Source: Candidatus Paceibacter sp.
GTDB lineage: Bacteria; Patescibacteriota; Patescibacteriia; SG8-24; DYFX01
Reading direction: 5' to 3'
Length of the DNA stretch: 6,640 nt
Assembly (NCBI GenBank): GCA_020724945.1
Contig: DYFX01000052.1
Location: 754-7,393, forward strand
Below the pieces are notes generated by a model. That model was not told the origin of the DNA. It did no database searches and worked only from the letters and a program-made list of their open reading frames with translations. How positions within the stretch are numbered: position 1 is the stretch's first letter; each line of letters starts with the position of its first letter. Below are positions 1 through 5,421 of the stretch, one piece after another. The translations under genes were made by a program, and so were the position numbers.

Positions 1-349
1 CGTAGACCAAAGCGCCCGAGGCGTCGTCTGCCTGCGGCAGGACGGTGCGGATGGTCGAGGTCGGCGTCGAAGCCTCCTCCTCGCCATCCCCCATCATCAT
101 GGACTCGCCTTCCGGATCGAGTTCGGCTTCCTCCGCTTCCTCTGAAGCCTGCTCCTCCATCAGCGATTCGTCAGTCGCGACGACCTCGTCCGCGAGTGGA
201 GCCTCTTCGAGCTGAACGACGACGTTCTCCGCCACTGGTTCAGAGGTGGCGTCCTGGAGTTCCTGCGCCGCAGCGACGGCGGGTTGAGCGATGCCGATTA
301 CGAGAGCGAACGCGAACTGGGCAGCGAACTGCCGCGCGCGGAAGTCCAT
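1..349 (-). CDS. Secreted acidic protein, 5' part only (unrecognised)
   Basis: The reading frame is open from ATG at 349 to the window edge, 116 codons, with no stop reached. The first about 26 residues form a textbook Sec signal peptide: Arg at 4 and 6, a hydrophobic core near residues 13-25, and a likely AVA cleavage site at 24-26. The mature part is strongly acidic and low in complexity (residues about 40-93, many Glu and Asp, plus a MMM run at 84-86). It then becomes less biased from about residue 94 (STPTSTIRTVLP). An in-frame TGA lies just upstream, so 349 is the first possible ATG. No Shine-Dalgarno is visible before it. I do not recognise the family. The acidic linker after a signal peptide suggests an exported or surface-linked protein whose folded domain lies outside the window. 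Export is well supported; function is unknown. Confidence 0.72.
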   Translation of the reverse strand, partial: MDFRARQFAAQFAFALVIGIAQPAVAAAQELQDATSEPVAENVVVQLEEAPLADEVVATDESLMEEQASEEAEEAELDPEGESMMMGDGEEEASTPTSTIRTVLPQADDASGALVY

Positions 350-379
350 ACGGTCGGGGACATGTGAATAGTCGTGTCC

Positions 380-385
380 ATGATA
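380..385 (-). promoter_or_regulatory. Possible extended -10 for the secreted acidic protein
   Basis: On the minus strand TGATATCAT gives an extended -10 (TGn followed by TATCAT, five of six matches to TATAAT). It would start transcription about 24 bases before the ATG at 349. No good -35 lies 17 bases upstream. A second, more distant candidate -10 is TACAAT at 507-512, also without a -35. This is weak. Confidence 0.3.
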
Positions 386-528
386 TCAAATCACCATATC
401 CAAACGAGCGATTCTCTCCGATAAGGGATTCGCAACTCCCTGACCGTCGATGTCCCGGCGGCCTCGCGGTCGCCAAGCTCCATCATCGATAGTAGGGAGC
501 GCGAATATTGTATCAGTAGTACGAGGCG

Positions 529-548
529 CGGTTGACGGCCGGTTGACG
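529..548 (+). repeat. Tandem CGGTTGACG repeat at 11-bp spacing
   Basis: CGGTTGACG occurs at 529-537 and again at 540-548, one helical turn apart. Each copy contains a TTGACG, a possible -35 on the plus strand, but I see no convincing -10 at the right distance (TGCGGA at 566-571 is poor). Two direct repeats on one DNA face suit a regulator binding site. A third CGGTTGACG occurs at 1572-1580. Confidence 0.35.
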
Positions 549-640
549 CGCGCGCTCTTAAGCAATGCGGATTCGTTGATTTCTCCACCTATTCGTTGTG
601 TCGGATTTCTTTGCTTACCTTAGCGGAGCGTGTTATTTAA

Positions 641-656
641 TGGCTAATATTAGCCA
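641..656. repeat. 16-bp perfect palindrome
   Basis: TGGCTAATATTAGCCA is its own reverse complement over all 16 bases. It is AT-rich at the centre and lies in the low-GC gap just before the tRNA-like end. It could be a dimeric-repressor operator or fold as a 6-bp hairpin with an ATAT loop. No nearby gene start explains it. Confidence 0.45.
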
Positions 657-670
657 AGAAGTGGCATTTG

Positions 671-691
671 CGAATCCCGCCATCTCCACCA
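671..691 (+). other. tRNA 3'-end-like fragment (possible attachment site or degenerate RNA gene)
   Basis: These 21 bases read like the second half of a tRNA or tmRNA: CGAAT as the end of a T-loop, CCCGC as the 3' T-stem (676-680), CATCTCC as the 3' acceptor strand (681-687), A as discriminator and CCA at 689-691. A transcription terminator begins three bases later, as expected after a stable RNA gene. The 5' side does not fit: the bases before the T-loop (GCATT) pair with CCCGC only at two positions, and I find no matching 5' acceptor (GGAGATG or GGGGATG), D-arm or anticodon arm within a plausible distance. The best explanation is the 3' tRNA remnant left where an integrative element entered or left a tRNA gene. 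A highly divergent RNA or a chance match remain possible. Confidence 0.4.
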
Positions 692-693
692 AG

Positions 694-730
694 AAAAGCG
701 CCTCTCCGATGTGAGAGGCGCTTTTCGTTT
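694..730. terminator. Bidirectional intrinsic terminator
   Basis: AAAAGCGCCTCTC (694-706) and GAGAGGCGCTTTT (713-725) form a perfect 13-bp stem around a six-base CGATGT loop. Reading plus, the stem ends in TTTT and is followed by CGTTTT, so it would end any RNA coming from the tRNA-like stretch. Reading minus, the A-tract becomes a U-tract too, so it can back up the pspA terminator. Confidence 0.85.
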
Positions 731-735
731 TCCGG

Positions 736-767
736 AAAAGAAAAACAGGACCTCGGATGAGGTCCTG
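736..767 (-). terminator. Intrinsic terminator of the TPM-pspA operon
   Basis: CAGGACCTC (746-754) and GAGGTCCTG (759-767) pair perfectly over 9 bp around a four-base loop. On the minus strand the hairpin is followed by a U-rich run (TTTTTCTTTT from 745 to 736). It begins 18 bases after the pspA stop codon, the right place to end the operon transcript. Confidence 0.9.
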
Positions 768-784
768 CGCGGAGTCGGCCGAGT

Positions 785-1546
785 CTAGATCGTCTCGGTC
801 GAGGACGACGGCGCCGGCGTCGCGGAGGCGACGGGGGCGCTGCCGTTCTTGGCGGCCGCGATCTTGGCGCGGCGCTCGGCGATGCGGCGGGCGGCCTCGG
901 ACTGCGCGACCGCCTCGGCGGCGCCGTCGGCGCCGAAGACGGCGCCGGACTGCTGCTTGAGCGTCTCCTGGGCGACCTCCAGCCGGCGCTCGATGCGCTT
1001 CTGGAGGTTGTCGACCGACGCCGAGGCGTCGACGCCGGCGGCCACCGAACCGGCGGCCTTGAGCGCCGCGGCGGCGCCCTCCTGCGCCTTGGCGGCGCGG
1101 TCCATGCCGGCGAGCCGGGTGAGGGCCTTGGTCATCTCGCGATGCTTGGCCCGCATCCTGGCGCCGACGTCCTCGAGGCTCGCGGACGCCTGCCGCAGGG
1201 CGGCGAGGGTGTCCTGCTGGATCTGGAGGTCCTGCTCGAACCCCATCAGGCGGTTCTCGAGGTCGAGCGCGAAGTGGTCGTTGTTCGGGTCGTTGTCCCC
1301 GAGCAGGGTCTCGATGTCGCGGGTCGTGTCCTTGACCTGCTTCTCGAGCGCGGCGACATCGCGCACGGCGATGTTGACATCGGCCTTGGCGGTCGCGCGG
1401 GCGGAGTCCATCTCGGACAGCGCCTCCTCGTACTCGCGGATGTACTGCTTGAGCACCTCCGGCGAGTCCATGTCGATGGCCGCGTCGAGCAGCTTGTGCG
1501 CCTTGGCCTTCACGAACACCCGGATCTTCTCGATGATGGATGCCAT
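785..1546 (-). CDS. pspA: PspA/IM30-family membrane-stress protein
   Basis: This 253-residue protein is a PspA/IM30 (Vipp1-type) family member, a peripheral protein that binds the inner face of the membrane, forms large oligomers and limits leakage under envelope stress. The sequence shows an amphipathic N-terminal helix (residues 1-20), then the family's SPEVLKQYIREYEEAL stretch (28-43), comparable to the DPEKMLRQYIREME pattern of known PspA proteins. A nearly continuous helical hairpin follows (about 44-160), then more helix (178-232) and a disordered Ala/Ser/Pro/Thr tail (235-253). Length is slightly above the usual 220-250. The start is set by AAGGAG six bases upstream. The gene lies 73 bases after the TPM-domain gene on the same strand, with no convincing promoter between, so the two are probably co-transcribed. 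I see no PspF, PspB or PspC nearby, so control differs from the enterobacterial system. Family assignment is firm; the exact role in this organism is inferred. Confidence 0.92.
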   Translation of the reverse strand: MASIIEKIRVFVKAKAHKLLDAAIDMDSPEVLKQYIREYEEALSEMDSARATAKADVNIAVRDVAALEKQVKDTTRDIETLLGDNDPNNDHFALDLENRLMGFEQDLQIQQDTLAALRQASASLEDVGARMRAKHREMTKALTRLAGMDRAAKAQEGAAAALKAAGSVAAGVDASASVDNLQKRIERRLEVAQETLKQQSGAVFGADGAAEAVAQSEAARRIAERRAKIAAAKNGSAPVASATPAPSSSTETI

Positions 1547-1552
1547 CTGTCT

Positions 1553-1558
1553 CTCCTT
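1553..1558 (-). promoter_or_regulatory. Ribosome binding site of pspA
   Basis: AAGGAG on the minus strand, six bases before the ATG at 1546. It fixes the start and would allow translation independent of the upstream gene. Confidence 0.8.
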
Positions 1559-1619
1559 GGTCCTTGCGTTGCGGTTGACGGGAACACGATGAGTCTAAGC
1601 CAGTCGCGTGACTCGTTGC

Positions 1620-4019
1620 CTACCAGCCGACGGAGCCGCCTCCGCCGGACGACGAGCGGCCGATGGAGACGGAACCTCCGCCTCCACCGGACGAGCGTCC
1701 GGACGAGCCGCCGCCGATCTTGGGGAACGACGGGAAGCTCGGGGACGACGACGAGCGCGAGCGGCGCTCGGCGTCGCGGCGCGCCTCTTCGGCGCGACGA
1801 GCCGCTTCCGCGGCCCTCCGGCGGGCACGCTCCGCCTCGCGGGCGTCTTCGGCGCGGCGCTCGTCGGCCTTGGCCGCCTTGAGGGCGGCTTCGGCGGTCC
1901 GCTTGGCGCCGTCGGCGTCCTTGACGATGGCGTCGAGCGCGGCGACGGAAGCGGCGAGCGCGATGTCGTCGTCCTTGCGGACGGCGACGGCGGACTCGAC
2001 GGAACCGACGCGCTCGAGCTGGCGGCGGGCGGAAGCGAGCTCGTTGCGCGCCCCCACGCCGACATCGGACGCGTGGTCCTCGATGTACTCCGCGGTCTTG
2101 GAGATCGCGGAGGCGGCGTCGCGCTTCGCGCTCTTCGCGCGGGCGCGCTTGGCCTGCATGGCCTCGAGCTCGGTGCGGGCGTTCGCGAGGATCTTGTCGG
2201 CCGCGGCGTTGGCCGCCTTGGCCGCTTCGATGACCTCGAGGTAGTCCGGCTTGTCCTTGCCCAGCTCGGCGCGGGCGCCGTCCAGACGCTTCTCGACGGC
2301 GTCGAGATCGGTCTCGATCGCCTCGCGCAGGTCGGCGTCGTGCGCCGCGATGAACACGCGGGCCGCGAGGATGTCCTTCTCGGCCTCTCCGATCTCGCCG
2401 GGCGCGTCGCGCCGGGCGGTCTCGAGGTTGGCCTTGAGGGCGTGGATCGAACGGATGAGCGACTCGGCGCGTTCGAGCGAAGCGTTCGCTCCGTCGACAT
2501 AGGCCTTGGCGCCGTCCCAGTCCTGGACCTCCATCGTCGCGCTTTCGGCGGCGGCGTCGGCCGAGCCCTGGGCGTCCTCCGTCTCGTGCTCCGCCGTGCT
2601 GCCGTTGCGGTTGATGGTGTCCCAGCAGGACTCCGCATACTCGCCCTGGATGGCGGCGAAGACGGGGCGCGCGGCCTCGATGGACGCGCGCGACGCCTCG
2701 ATGCGCCTCCCGAGCGCGGCGACGGCCTTGTTGCAGGCCTCGAAGCGCTTGGGCATCTCCTCGGCCGAGAGCGCGGCGTCGCCGGCGAGCTTCTCCGCCT
2801 TCGCGGCCGCCTCGACGCAGGCGCCGAAGCGCTTTCGGGACAGGTCGTTCGCGGCGGCGTCGAGCGATGAAGCGGCCTGTCCGATCAGCGCGTCGGAGTC
2901 GGGCGTCTTGAAGCCCTTGTCCTGCACGGCCTTGCGGCGGGCCTCGGCGGCCTCGAGCGCGGCATTCGCGGACGCGATCTTGGCGGGCGCGGCGGCGATG
3001 GTCCGCGCGAGCGCGGACGCGCCGGCCTTCACCGCCTCGCGGGCGGCTTCGGCCTTGCGGAGCGTGTCGAGCGCATCCTGGAAGGACGCGGCGATCTTCG
3101 CGTAGGTCTCGGCGGCATAGTCGTCGAACGACGGATCGTTCTTCGAGGTCGTCAGCTCGGCGAACTGGCCGGTGGCCGCGTCCAGGAGCTTCCGCATCTC
3201 CGCGAAACCTTCGCGCAGCGGCTTGGCGTCCTCGTCGGACGCGCTCTCCGCCGCGCGGTTGACCTCGGCTTCGAGCACCGCCACGGAGGCGTCGTCGAAC
3301 TCCGCGATCTTCGCGGCGCAGCGCGCCTTGATGTCCTTGGCGTGCGCTTGGGCGGCCTGCCTCCGCTCGCGCTCCCGTTTCCGGGAACGCAGCATGAGGA
3401 AGATCAGGACGCAGGCGCCGACGAGGACGATCGCGCCGAGCACCCACCAGAGTCCGGTGAGGTCGGTCGGCGCCTCGTGCTTCACGACGACGGGCCCGTT
3501 CCCGCGCGCGGGCGCGGGCTTGATGAGCCCGGCGACGCCGTTCATCGCGGTGACGAAGGCCTCGCCGTTCCTGCCGTCGCGCAGGCGCGGGACGACCTGG
3601 CTGCCGAGCAGCGCTGGCCATTCCGCGTCGAGCTTGGCGCGCCACTGGTCCCCGTAGTAGAGACCGGCGCCGCGCTGGCTGCCGTACGACACCATGAAGA
3701 CGATCAGGTTGTTCCTCATCCCTTCGACGGGATTGTCGGCGGCCTGCCACGACGGGCAGAACCGCATCGCGGCGGCCTTGTAGGCGTCGAGGCTGGCGTA
3801 GCCGGGACCGCCGAAATCCCGCACGGTACGGACGCGCACCTCGGCGCCTTGGCGCGCGAGCGCGGCGGCGGCGTTCTCGACGGAGATCATCTCCCCGTCG
3901 CCGAACGCTCCGGCCTCGTCCACGACCGTGCGGTCGCAGTCGAAGGCCCAGGCGGACGCCGGCGCGAAGAGCGCCAGCGCCGCGGCAAGGACAGCCAGGC
4001 GGAACCCTGATTTCCTCAT
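1620..4019 (-). CDS. Secreted-side TPM domain, single TM, long coiled-coil protein
   Basis: This is a 799-residue protein. Residues 1-25 are a signal peptide (RK near the start, Ala/Leu core, ASAWA cleavage site). Residues about 30-166 match a TPM domain (TPM_phosphatase/YgcG type): VVDEAGAFG at the start, a GAEVRVRTVRDF strand, NNLIVFMVSYGSQRGAGLYYG in the core, and F155VTAMNGVAGLI at the end. Cys28 and Cys88 could form a disulfide outside the cell membrane. A proline/glycine linker leads to a TM helix (188-210) followed by a basic RSRKRERERR stop-transfer. Residues about 215-753 are Ala/Glu/Lys/Arg-rich helix, probably coiled coil, on the cytoplasmic side. A Ser/Gly tail (754-799) ends in GGGGSVGW, typical of TPM proteins. 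The start at 4019 has GAGAGG five bases upstream; it is preferred over an in-frame ATG at 4067 that lacks such a site and would spoil the signal peptide. It is first in an operon with pspA. TPM domains are linked to repair or quality control of membrane complexes; here an envelope-stress role with PspA is inferred. No enzyme activity should be assumed. Confidence 0.85.
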   Translation of the reverse strand: MRKSGFRLAVLAAALALFAPASAWAFDCDRTVVDEAGAFGDGEMISVENAAAALARQGAEVRVRTVRDFGGPGYASLDAYKAAAMRFCPSWQAADNPVEGMRNNLIVFMVSYGSQRGAGLYYGDQWRAKLDAEWPALLGSQVVPRLRDGRNGEAFVTAMNGVAGLIKPAPARGNGPVVVKHEAPTDLTGLWWVLGAIVLVGACVLIFLMLRSRKRERERRQAAQAHAKDIKARCAAKIAEFDDASVAVLEAEVNRAAESASDEDAKPLREGFAEMRKLLDAATGQFAELTTSKNDPSFDDYAAETYAKIAASFQDALDTLRKAEAAREAVKAGASALARTIAAAPAKIASANAALEAAEARRKAVQDKGFKTPDSDALIGQAASSLDAAANDLSRKRFGACVEAAAKAEKLAGDAALSAEEMPKRFEACNKAVAALGRRIEASRASIEAARPVFAAIQGEYAESCWDTINRNGSTAEHETEDAQGSADAAAESATMEVQDWDGAKAYVDGANASLERAESLIRSIHALKANLETARRDAPGEIGEAEKDILAARVFIAAHDADLREAIETDLDAVEKRLDGARAELGKDKPDYLEVIEAAKAANAAADKILANARTELEAMQAKRARAKSAKRDAASAISKTAEYIEDHASDVGVGARNELASARRQLERVGSVESAVAVRKDDDIALAASVAALDAIVKDADGAKRTAEAALKAAKADERRAEDAREAERARRRAAEAARRAEEARRDAERRSRSSSSPSFPSFPKIGGGSSGRSSGGGGGSVSIGRSSSGGGGSVGW

Positions 4020-4024
4020 CGTTT

Positions 4025-4030
4025 CCTCTC
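4025..4030 (-). promoter_or_regulatory. Ribosome binding site of the TPM-domain gene
   Basis: GAGAGG on the minus strand, five bases before the ATG at 4019, inside a purine-rich GAAAGAAAGAGAGGAAA leader. It decides the start against the longer frame beginning at 4067. Confidence 0.75.
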
Positions 4031-4059
4031 TTTCTTTCTTCCGAACGGGTTGGAAGGAC

Positions 4060-4085
4060 CGCGTCAACGGACTTCCGTTAACGCG
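4060..4085 (-). promoter_or_regulatory. 26-bp dyad at the predicted start of the TPM-pspA transcript
   Basis: Two 12-base arms (4060-4071 and 4074-4085) are inverted repeats around a two-base centre. The only non-Watson-Crick position is C4065/A4080 on plus, which is a G-U pair in the minus-strand RNA. The dyad lies 4-29 bases downstream of the -10, covering the expected start of transcription. It could be an operator for a dimeric repressor, or a hairpin at the very 5' end of the mRNA that protects it. The wobble that pairs only in the sense RNA slightly favours an RNA role. Confidence 0.6.
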
Positions 4086-4088
4086 CGA

Positions 4089-4117
4089 TTCTTAGCTGAA
4101 ATCCTTCTGATTGTCAA
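4089..4117 (-). promoter_or_regulatory. Promoter of the TPM-pspA operon
   Basis: On the minus strand a consensus TTGACA (4112-4117) is followed after 17 bases by TAAGAA (4089-4094), a modest -10. Transcription would start near 4082, giving a leader of about 63 bases before the ATG at 4019. The perfect -35 with a weak -10 fits a promoter that depends on an activator or is held by a regulator. Confidence 0.65.
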
Positions 4118-4154
4118 GCCGTCCGGCCTCCGCGACCGGGCTGCGGCGGCCGCG

Positions 4155-4163
4155 TGCTATACT
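4155..4163 (+). promoter_or_regulatory. Extended -10 promoter, leaderless transcript
   Basis: TGCTATACT is an extended -10 (TGn plus TATACT, five of six matches). No TTG-type -35 is present at 4135-4140. A start about seven bases past the -10 falls at 4170-4172, on the ATG at 4172, which has no Shine-Dalgarno. The gene is therefore predicted to make a leaderless mRNA. Confidence 0.6.
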
Positions 4164-4171
4164 TTCCGCGT

Positions 4172-4405
4172 ATGTCCTCCCCCATCCGCCTCACCCGCGA
4201 GGAGATCAAGAAGCTCGTCTACGGCGTCCGCAGCCTCGACGACGGCCAGCGGGCGCTCGTGCGCGAGACGCTCGAAGGGCTGGCGCGCGGCGGCGACGAT
4301 CGCGTCGGTCCCGAGGAACTGAAGAAGGCCCTGCGCCGCCTGCGCGAGGACCACCGCATCTCGGAGATCGATGCCGACGCGGTCTTCAAGTCCGTCTTCC
4401 CCTGA
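4172..4405 (+). CDS. Small helical protein of unknown function (77 aa)
   Basis: This 77-residue protein is highly charged and mostly helical by appearance: LTREEIKKLVYGVRSL (7-22), a second helix through GQRALVRETLEGLARG (25-40), and VGPEELKKALRRLRED (45-60) before a short ISEIDADAVFKSVF end. The GDDRVGPEELKKALRRL region vaguely recalls an EF-hand-like helix-loop-helix, but the calcium-ligand pattern is not complete, so I do not claim it. It has no signal peptide or TM helix. The GTG at 4154 would put the -10 inside the coding region, so ATG 4172 is the start. The next gene begins one base after its TGA, which indicates coupled translation and probably a shared function. I do not recognise the family. 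Confidence 0.75.
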   Translation: MSSPIRLTREEIKKLVYGVRSLDDGQRALVRETLEGLARGGDDRVGPEELKKALRRLREDHRISEIDADAVFKSVFP

Positions 4406-4406
4406 C

Positions 4407-5036
4407 ATGCCGTTCGCCGACCTCACGCGCGACGAACGCAGGATCCTCCGCGGGCTCGATCGCCCGTGGAAGATCCAGGAATTCCTGAACGCCACGCCGA
4501 CCAACCACGAGCCCGAGGGCGACACCTGCCTCTCGCCGCGCCGCGTCCTCCGCGAGCGGCGCGCGCACTGCATGGAGGGCGCGATGCTGGCCGCGCTCGC
4601 GCTGCGCTTCCACGGCGGGAAGCCGCTCGTGGTCGACATGATGGGCACGCCCGACGACTGCGATCATGTCATCGCGGTCTTCAAGGAGCGCGGCCATTGG
4701 GGCGCGATCTCGAAGACGAACCACTCGGTGCTCCGATACCGCGAACCGGTCTACCGCACGCTCCGCGAGCTCGTGATGTCGTACTTCCACGAATACTCCT
4801 CGCAGGAGACCGGCAAGAAGACGCTGCGCTCGTATTCGATGCCGGTCGATCTCTCGCGCTTCGACCGCCTCGGCTGGATGACGCGCGAGGACGATGTCTG
4901 GGAGGTGCCCACGCACCTGTCGGAGGTCCCGCATGTCCCGATCCTCACGCGCGCGCAGATCATGGCGCTCCGGAGAGCGGACCCGATGGAACTGCGCGCG
5001 GGCGAGATCCTGGAGTGGCCGCGGCCGAAGGCTTGA
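4407..5036 (+). CDS. Transglutaminase-like (papain-fold) protein, putative
   Basis: This 209-residue protein shows the spacing of a transglutaminase-like cysteine enzyme fold. RRAHCMEGAMLAALALRFHG (51-70) places Cys55 at the start of a helix, as for the nucleophile. DDCDHVIAVFKERGHWGAIS (83-102) gives His87 at the start of a strand, as for the catalytic His, with Cys85 two residues before it. NHSVLRYREPVYRTLRELVMSYF (105-127) follows and is the most motif-like tail. I recall similar short proteins annotated as transglutaminase-like in diverse bacteria, with unknown substrates. There is no signal peptide or TM helix, so it is probably cytoplasmic. ATG 4407 follows the previous stop by one base and has no strong Shine-Dalgarno of its own, which suggests translational coupling. 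The third catalytic residue is not certain, so activity is unproven. Confidence 0.72.
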   Translation: MPFADLTRDERRILRGLDRPWKIQEFLNATPTNHEPEGDTCLSPRRVLRERRAHCMEGAMLAALALRFHGGKPLVVDMMGTPDDCDHVIAVFKERGHWGAISKTNHSVLRYREPVYRTLRELVMSYFHEYSSQETGKKTLRSYSMPVDLSRFDRLGWMTREDDVWEVPTHLSEVPHVPILTRAQIMALRRADPMELRAGEILEWPRPKA

Positions 5037-5061
5037 CCGCGCGGACGCCGGATGCTCTACT
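5033..5061 (+). promoter_or_regulatory. Promoter of the 110-aa gene
   Basis: TTGACC (5033-5038) and TCTACT (5056-5061) are 17 bases apart, and TGC before the -10 gives an extended element. The -35 overlaps the TGA stop codon of the transglutaminase-like gene. The start would be near 5068, leaving a leader of about 12 bases made up almost wholly of the ribosome binding site. Confidence 0.65.
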
Positions 5062-5068
5062 GCCGGGC

Positions 5069-5074
5069 AGGAGG
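5069..5074 (+). promoter_or_regulatory. Ribosome binding site deciding a GTG start
   Basis: AGGAGG lies five bases before GTG at 5080. It is the strongest Shine-Dalgarno in the window and sets the start of a gene that has no ATG at a suitable position. Confidence 0.85.
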
Positions 5075-5079
5075 GAACC

Positions 5080-5412
5080 GTGACACAGGAAACGACGCGG
5101 AAGTTCATCGGGCGGGCGATCGTCATCGACCCCAAGACCGGACACGATTCGGAGTACTCCGCCTATGTCTGCGTGCTCCTGACCGGAGAGGCCGGCGTGC
5201 CGTCGGTGACGGTCTGCGAGGCGCCGTCGTTCGACGGCCTGCTCGCGAAGCTCCAGAGCGACGACATCACGCCGCACTTCGTGAAGGCCAAGCTCACCTT
5301 CGAGCCGCCGAAGCGCGCCTACCCGATCAGCCACTCCTCGGCCCGCCAGCGCTACGACGCGCTGACGCTCGACGAGCTGAACCGCGTCCAGACGCTCCTG
5401 TCCGGACGCTGA
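5080..5412 (+). CDS. Unrecognised 110-aa protein
   Basis: The protein begins VTQETTRKFIGRAIVIDP and alternates short hydrophobic strands (RAIVID 12-17; YSAYVCVLL 26-34; SVTVCEA 42-48) with charged loops. Later come ITPHFVKAKLTFEPPKR and a C-terminal helix YDALTLDELNRVQTLL. It has no signal peptide or TM helix, so it should be a small soluble alpha/beta protein. I cannot name a family. The GTG start is chosen for its AGGAGG. A longer frame from 4894 runs inside the previous gene in another frame and is discarded. It has its own promoter overlapping the end of the upstream gene and its own terminator, so it can be expressed alone, though readthrough from upstream is possible. Confidence 0.8.
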   Translation: MTQETTRKFIGRAIVIDPKTGHDSEYSAYVCVLLTGEAGVPSVTVCEAPSFDGLLAKLQSDDITPHFVKAKLTFEPPKRAYPISHSSARQRYDALTLDELNRVQTLLSGR

Positions 5413-5421
5413 ACGCGAAAA

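Larger units (their letters stand above)
364..670. other. Gene-free, lower-GC intergenic stretch with small repeats
   Basis: No credible gene is seen here on either strand: the open frames are short, lack start signals and do not look like protein. GC is about 50% (151 of 300 bases by hand count, 361-660), against 65-70% in the surrounding genes. The stretch contains two CGGTTGACG copies, two ATTCGTTG copies (571-578, 591-598), a 16-bp perfect palindrome and an 11-bp distant inverted repeat, some listed separately. It could be the regulatory region of the minus-strand secreted protein, an untranslated RNA ending at the 694-730 terminator, or the end of an inserted element. The sequence does not decide between these. 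Confidence 0.5.
425..678. repeat. 11-bp distant inverted repeat
   Basis: GGGATTCGCAA at 425-435 is the exact reverse complement of TTGCGAATCCC at 668-678. The right copy overlaps the tRNA-like 3' end. The left copy sits inside a small local hairpin, AGGGA (424-428) with TCCCT (437-441). The pairing could close a 254-base RNA structure, or could be a second partial copy of the tRNA-like sequence in reverse orientation. Eleven bases may also match by chance. Confidence 0.35.

Noticed and set aside
350..691. Complete tmRNA gene ending at 691
   Set aside because: The 3' end fits, but I find no GGGG-type 5' end, no TTCGAC D-loop motif, no tag frame ending in an ALAA-like peptide, and the T-stem does not pair.
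616..691. Complete tRNA gene ending at 691
   Set aside because: The 5' acceptor matches at most four bases (GGAG at 625), the T-stem pairs at two of five positions, and no anticodon arm of 5+7+5 is seen.
849..1592. Antisense open frame over pspA
   Set aside because: The Ser/Ala/Arg-rich translation is the mirror of helical PspA codons; the PspA frame is clearly the real one.
1608..2870. 420-codon open frame antisense to the coiled-coil region
   Set aside because: Antisense frames stay open because of few stop codons at this GC content and Ala/Glu-rich codons. No promoter or ribosome binding site supports it.
1510..3750. Long Arg-rich open frame on the minus strand overlapping the TPM gene
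   Set aside because: It is an out-of-frame shadow of a high-GC, Ala-rich coding region. The translation is Arg-rich and without fold-like pattern, and the TPM frame has a signal peptide, TM helix and ribosome binding site.
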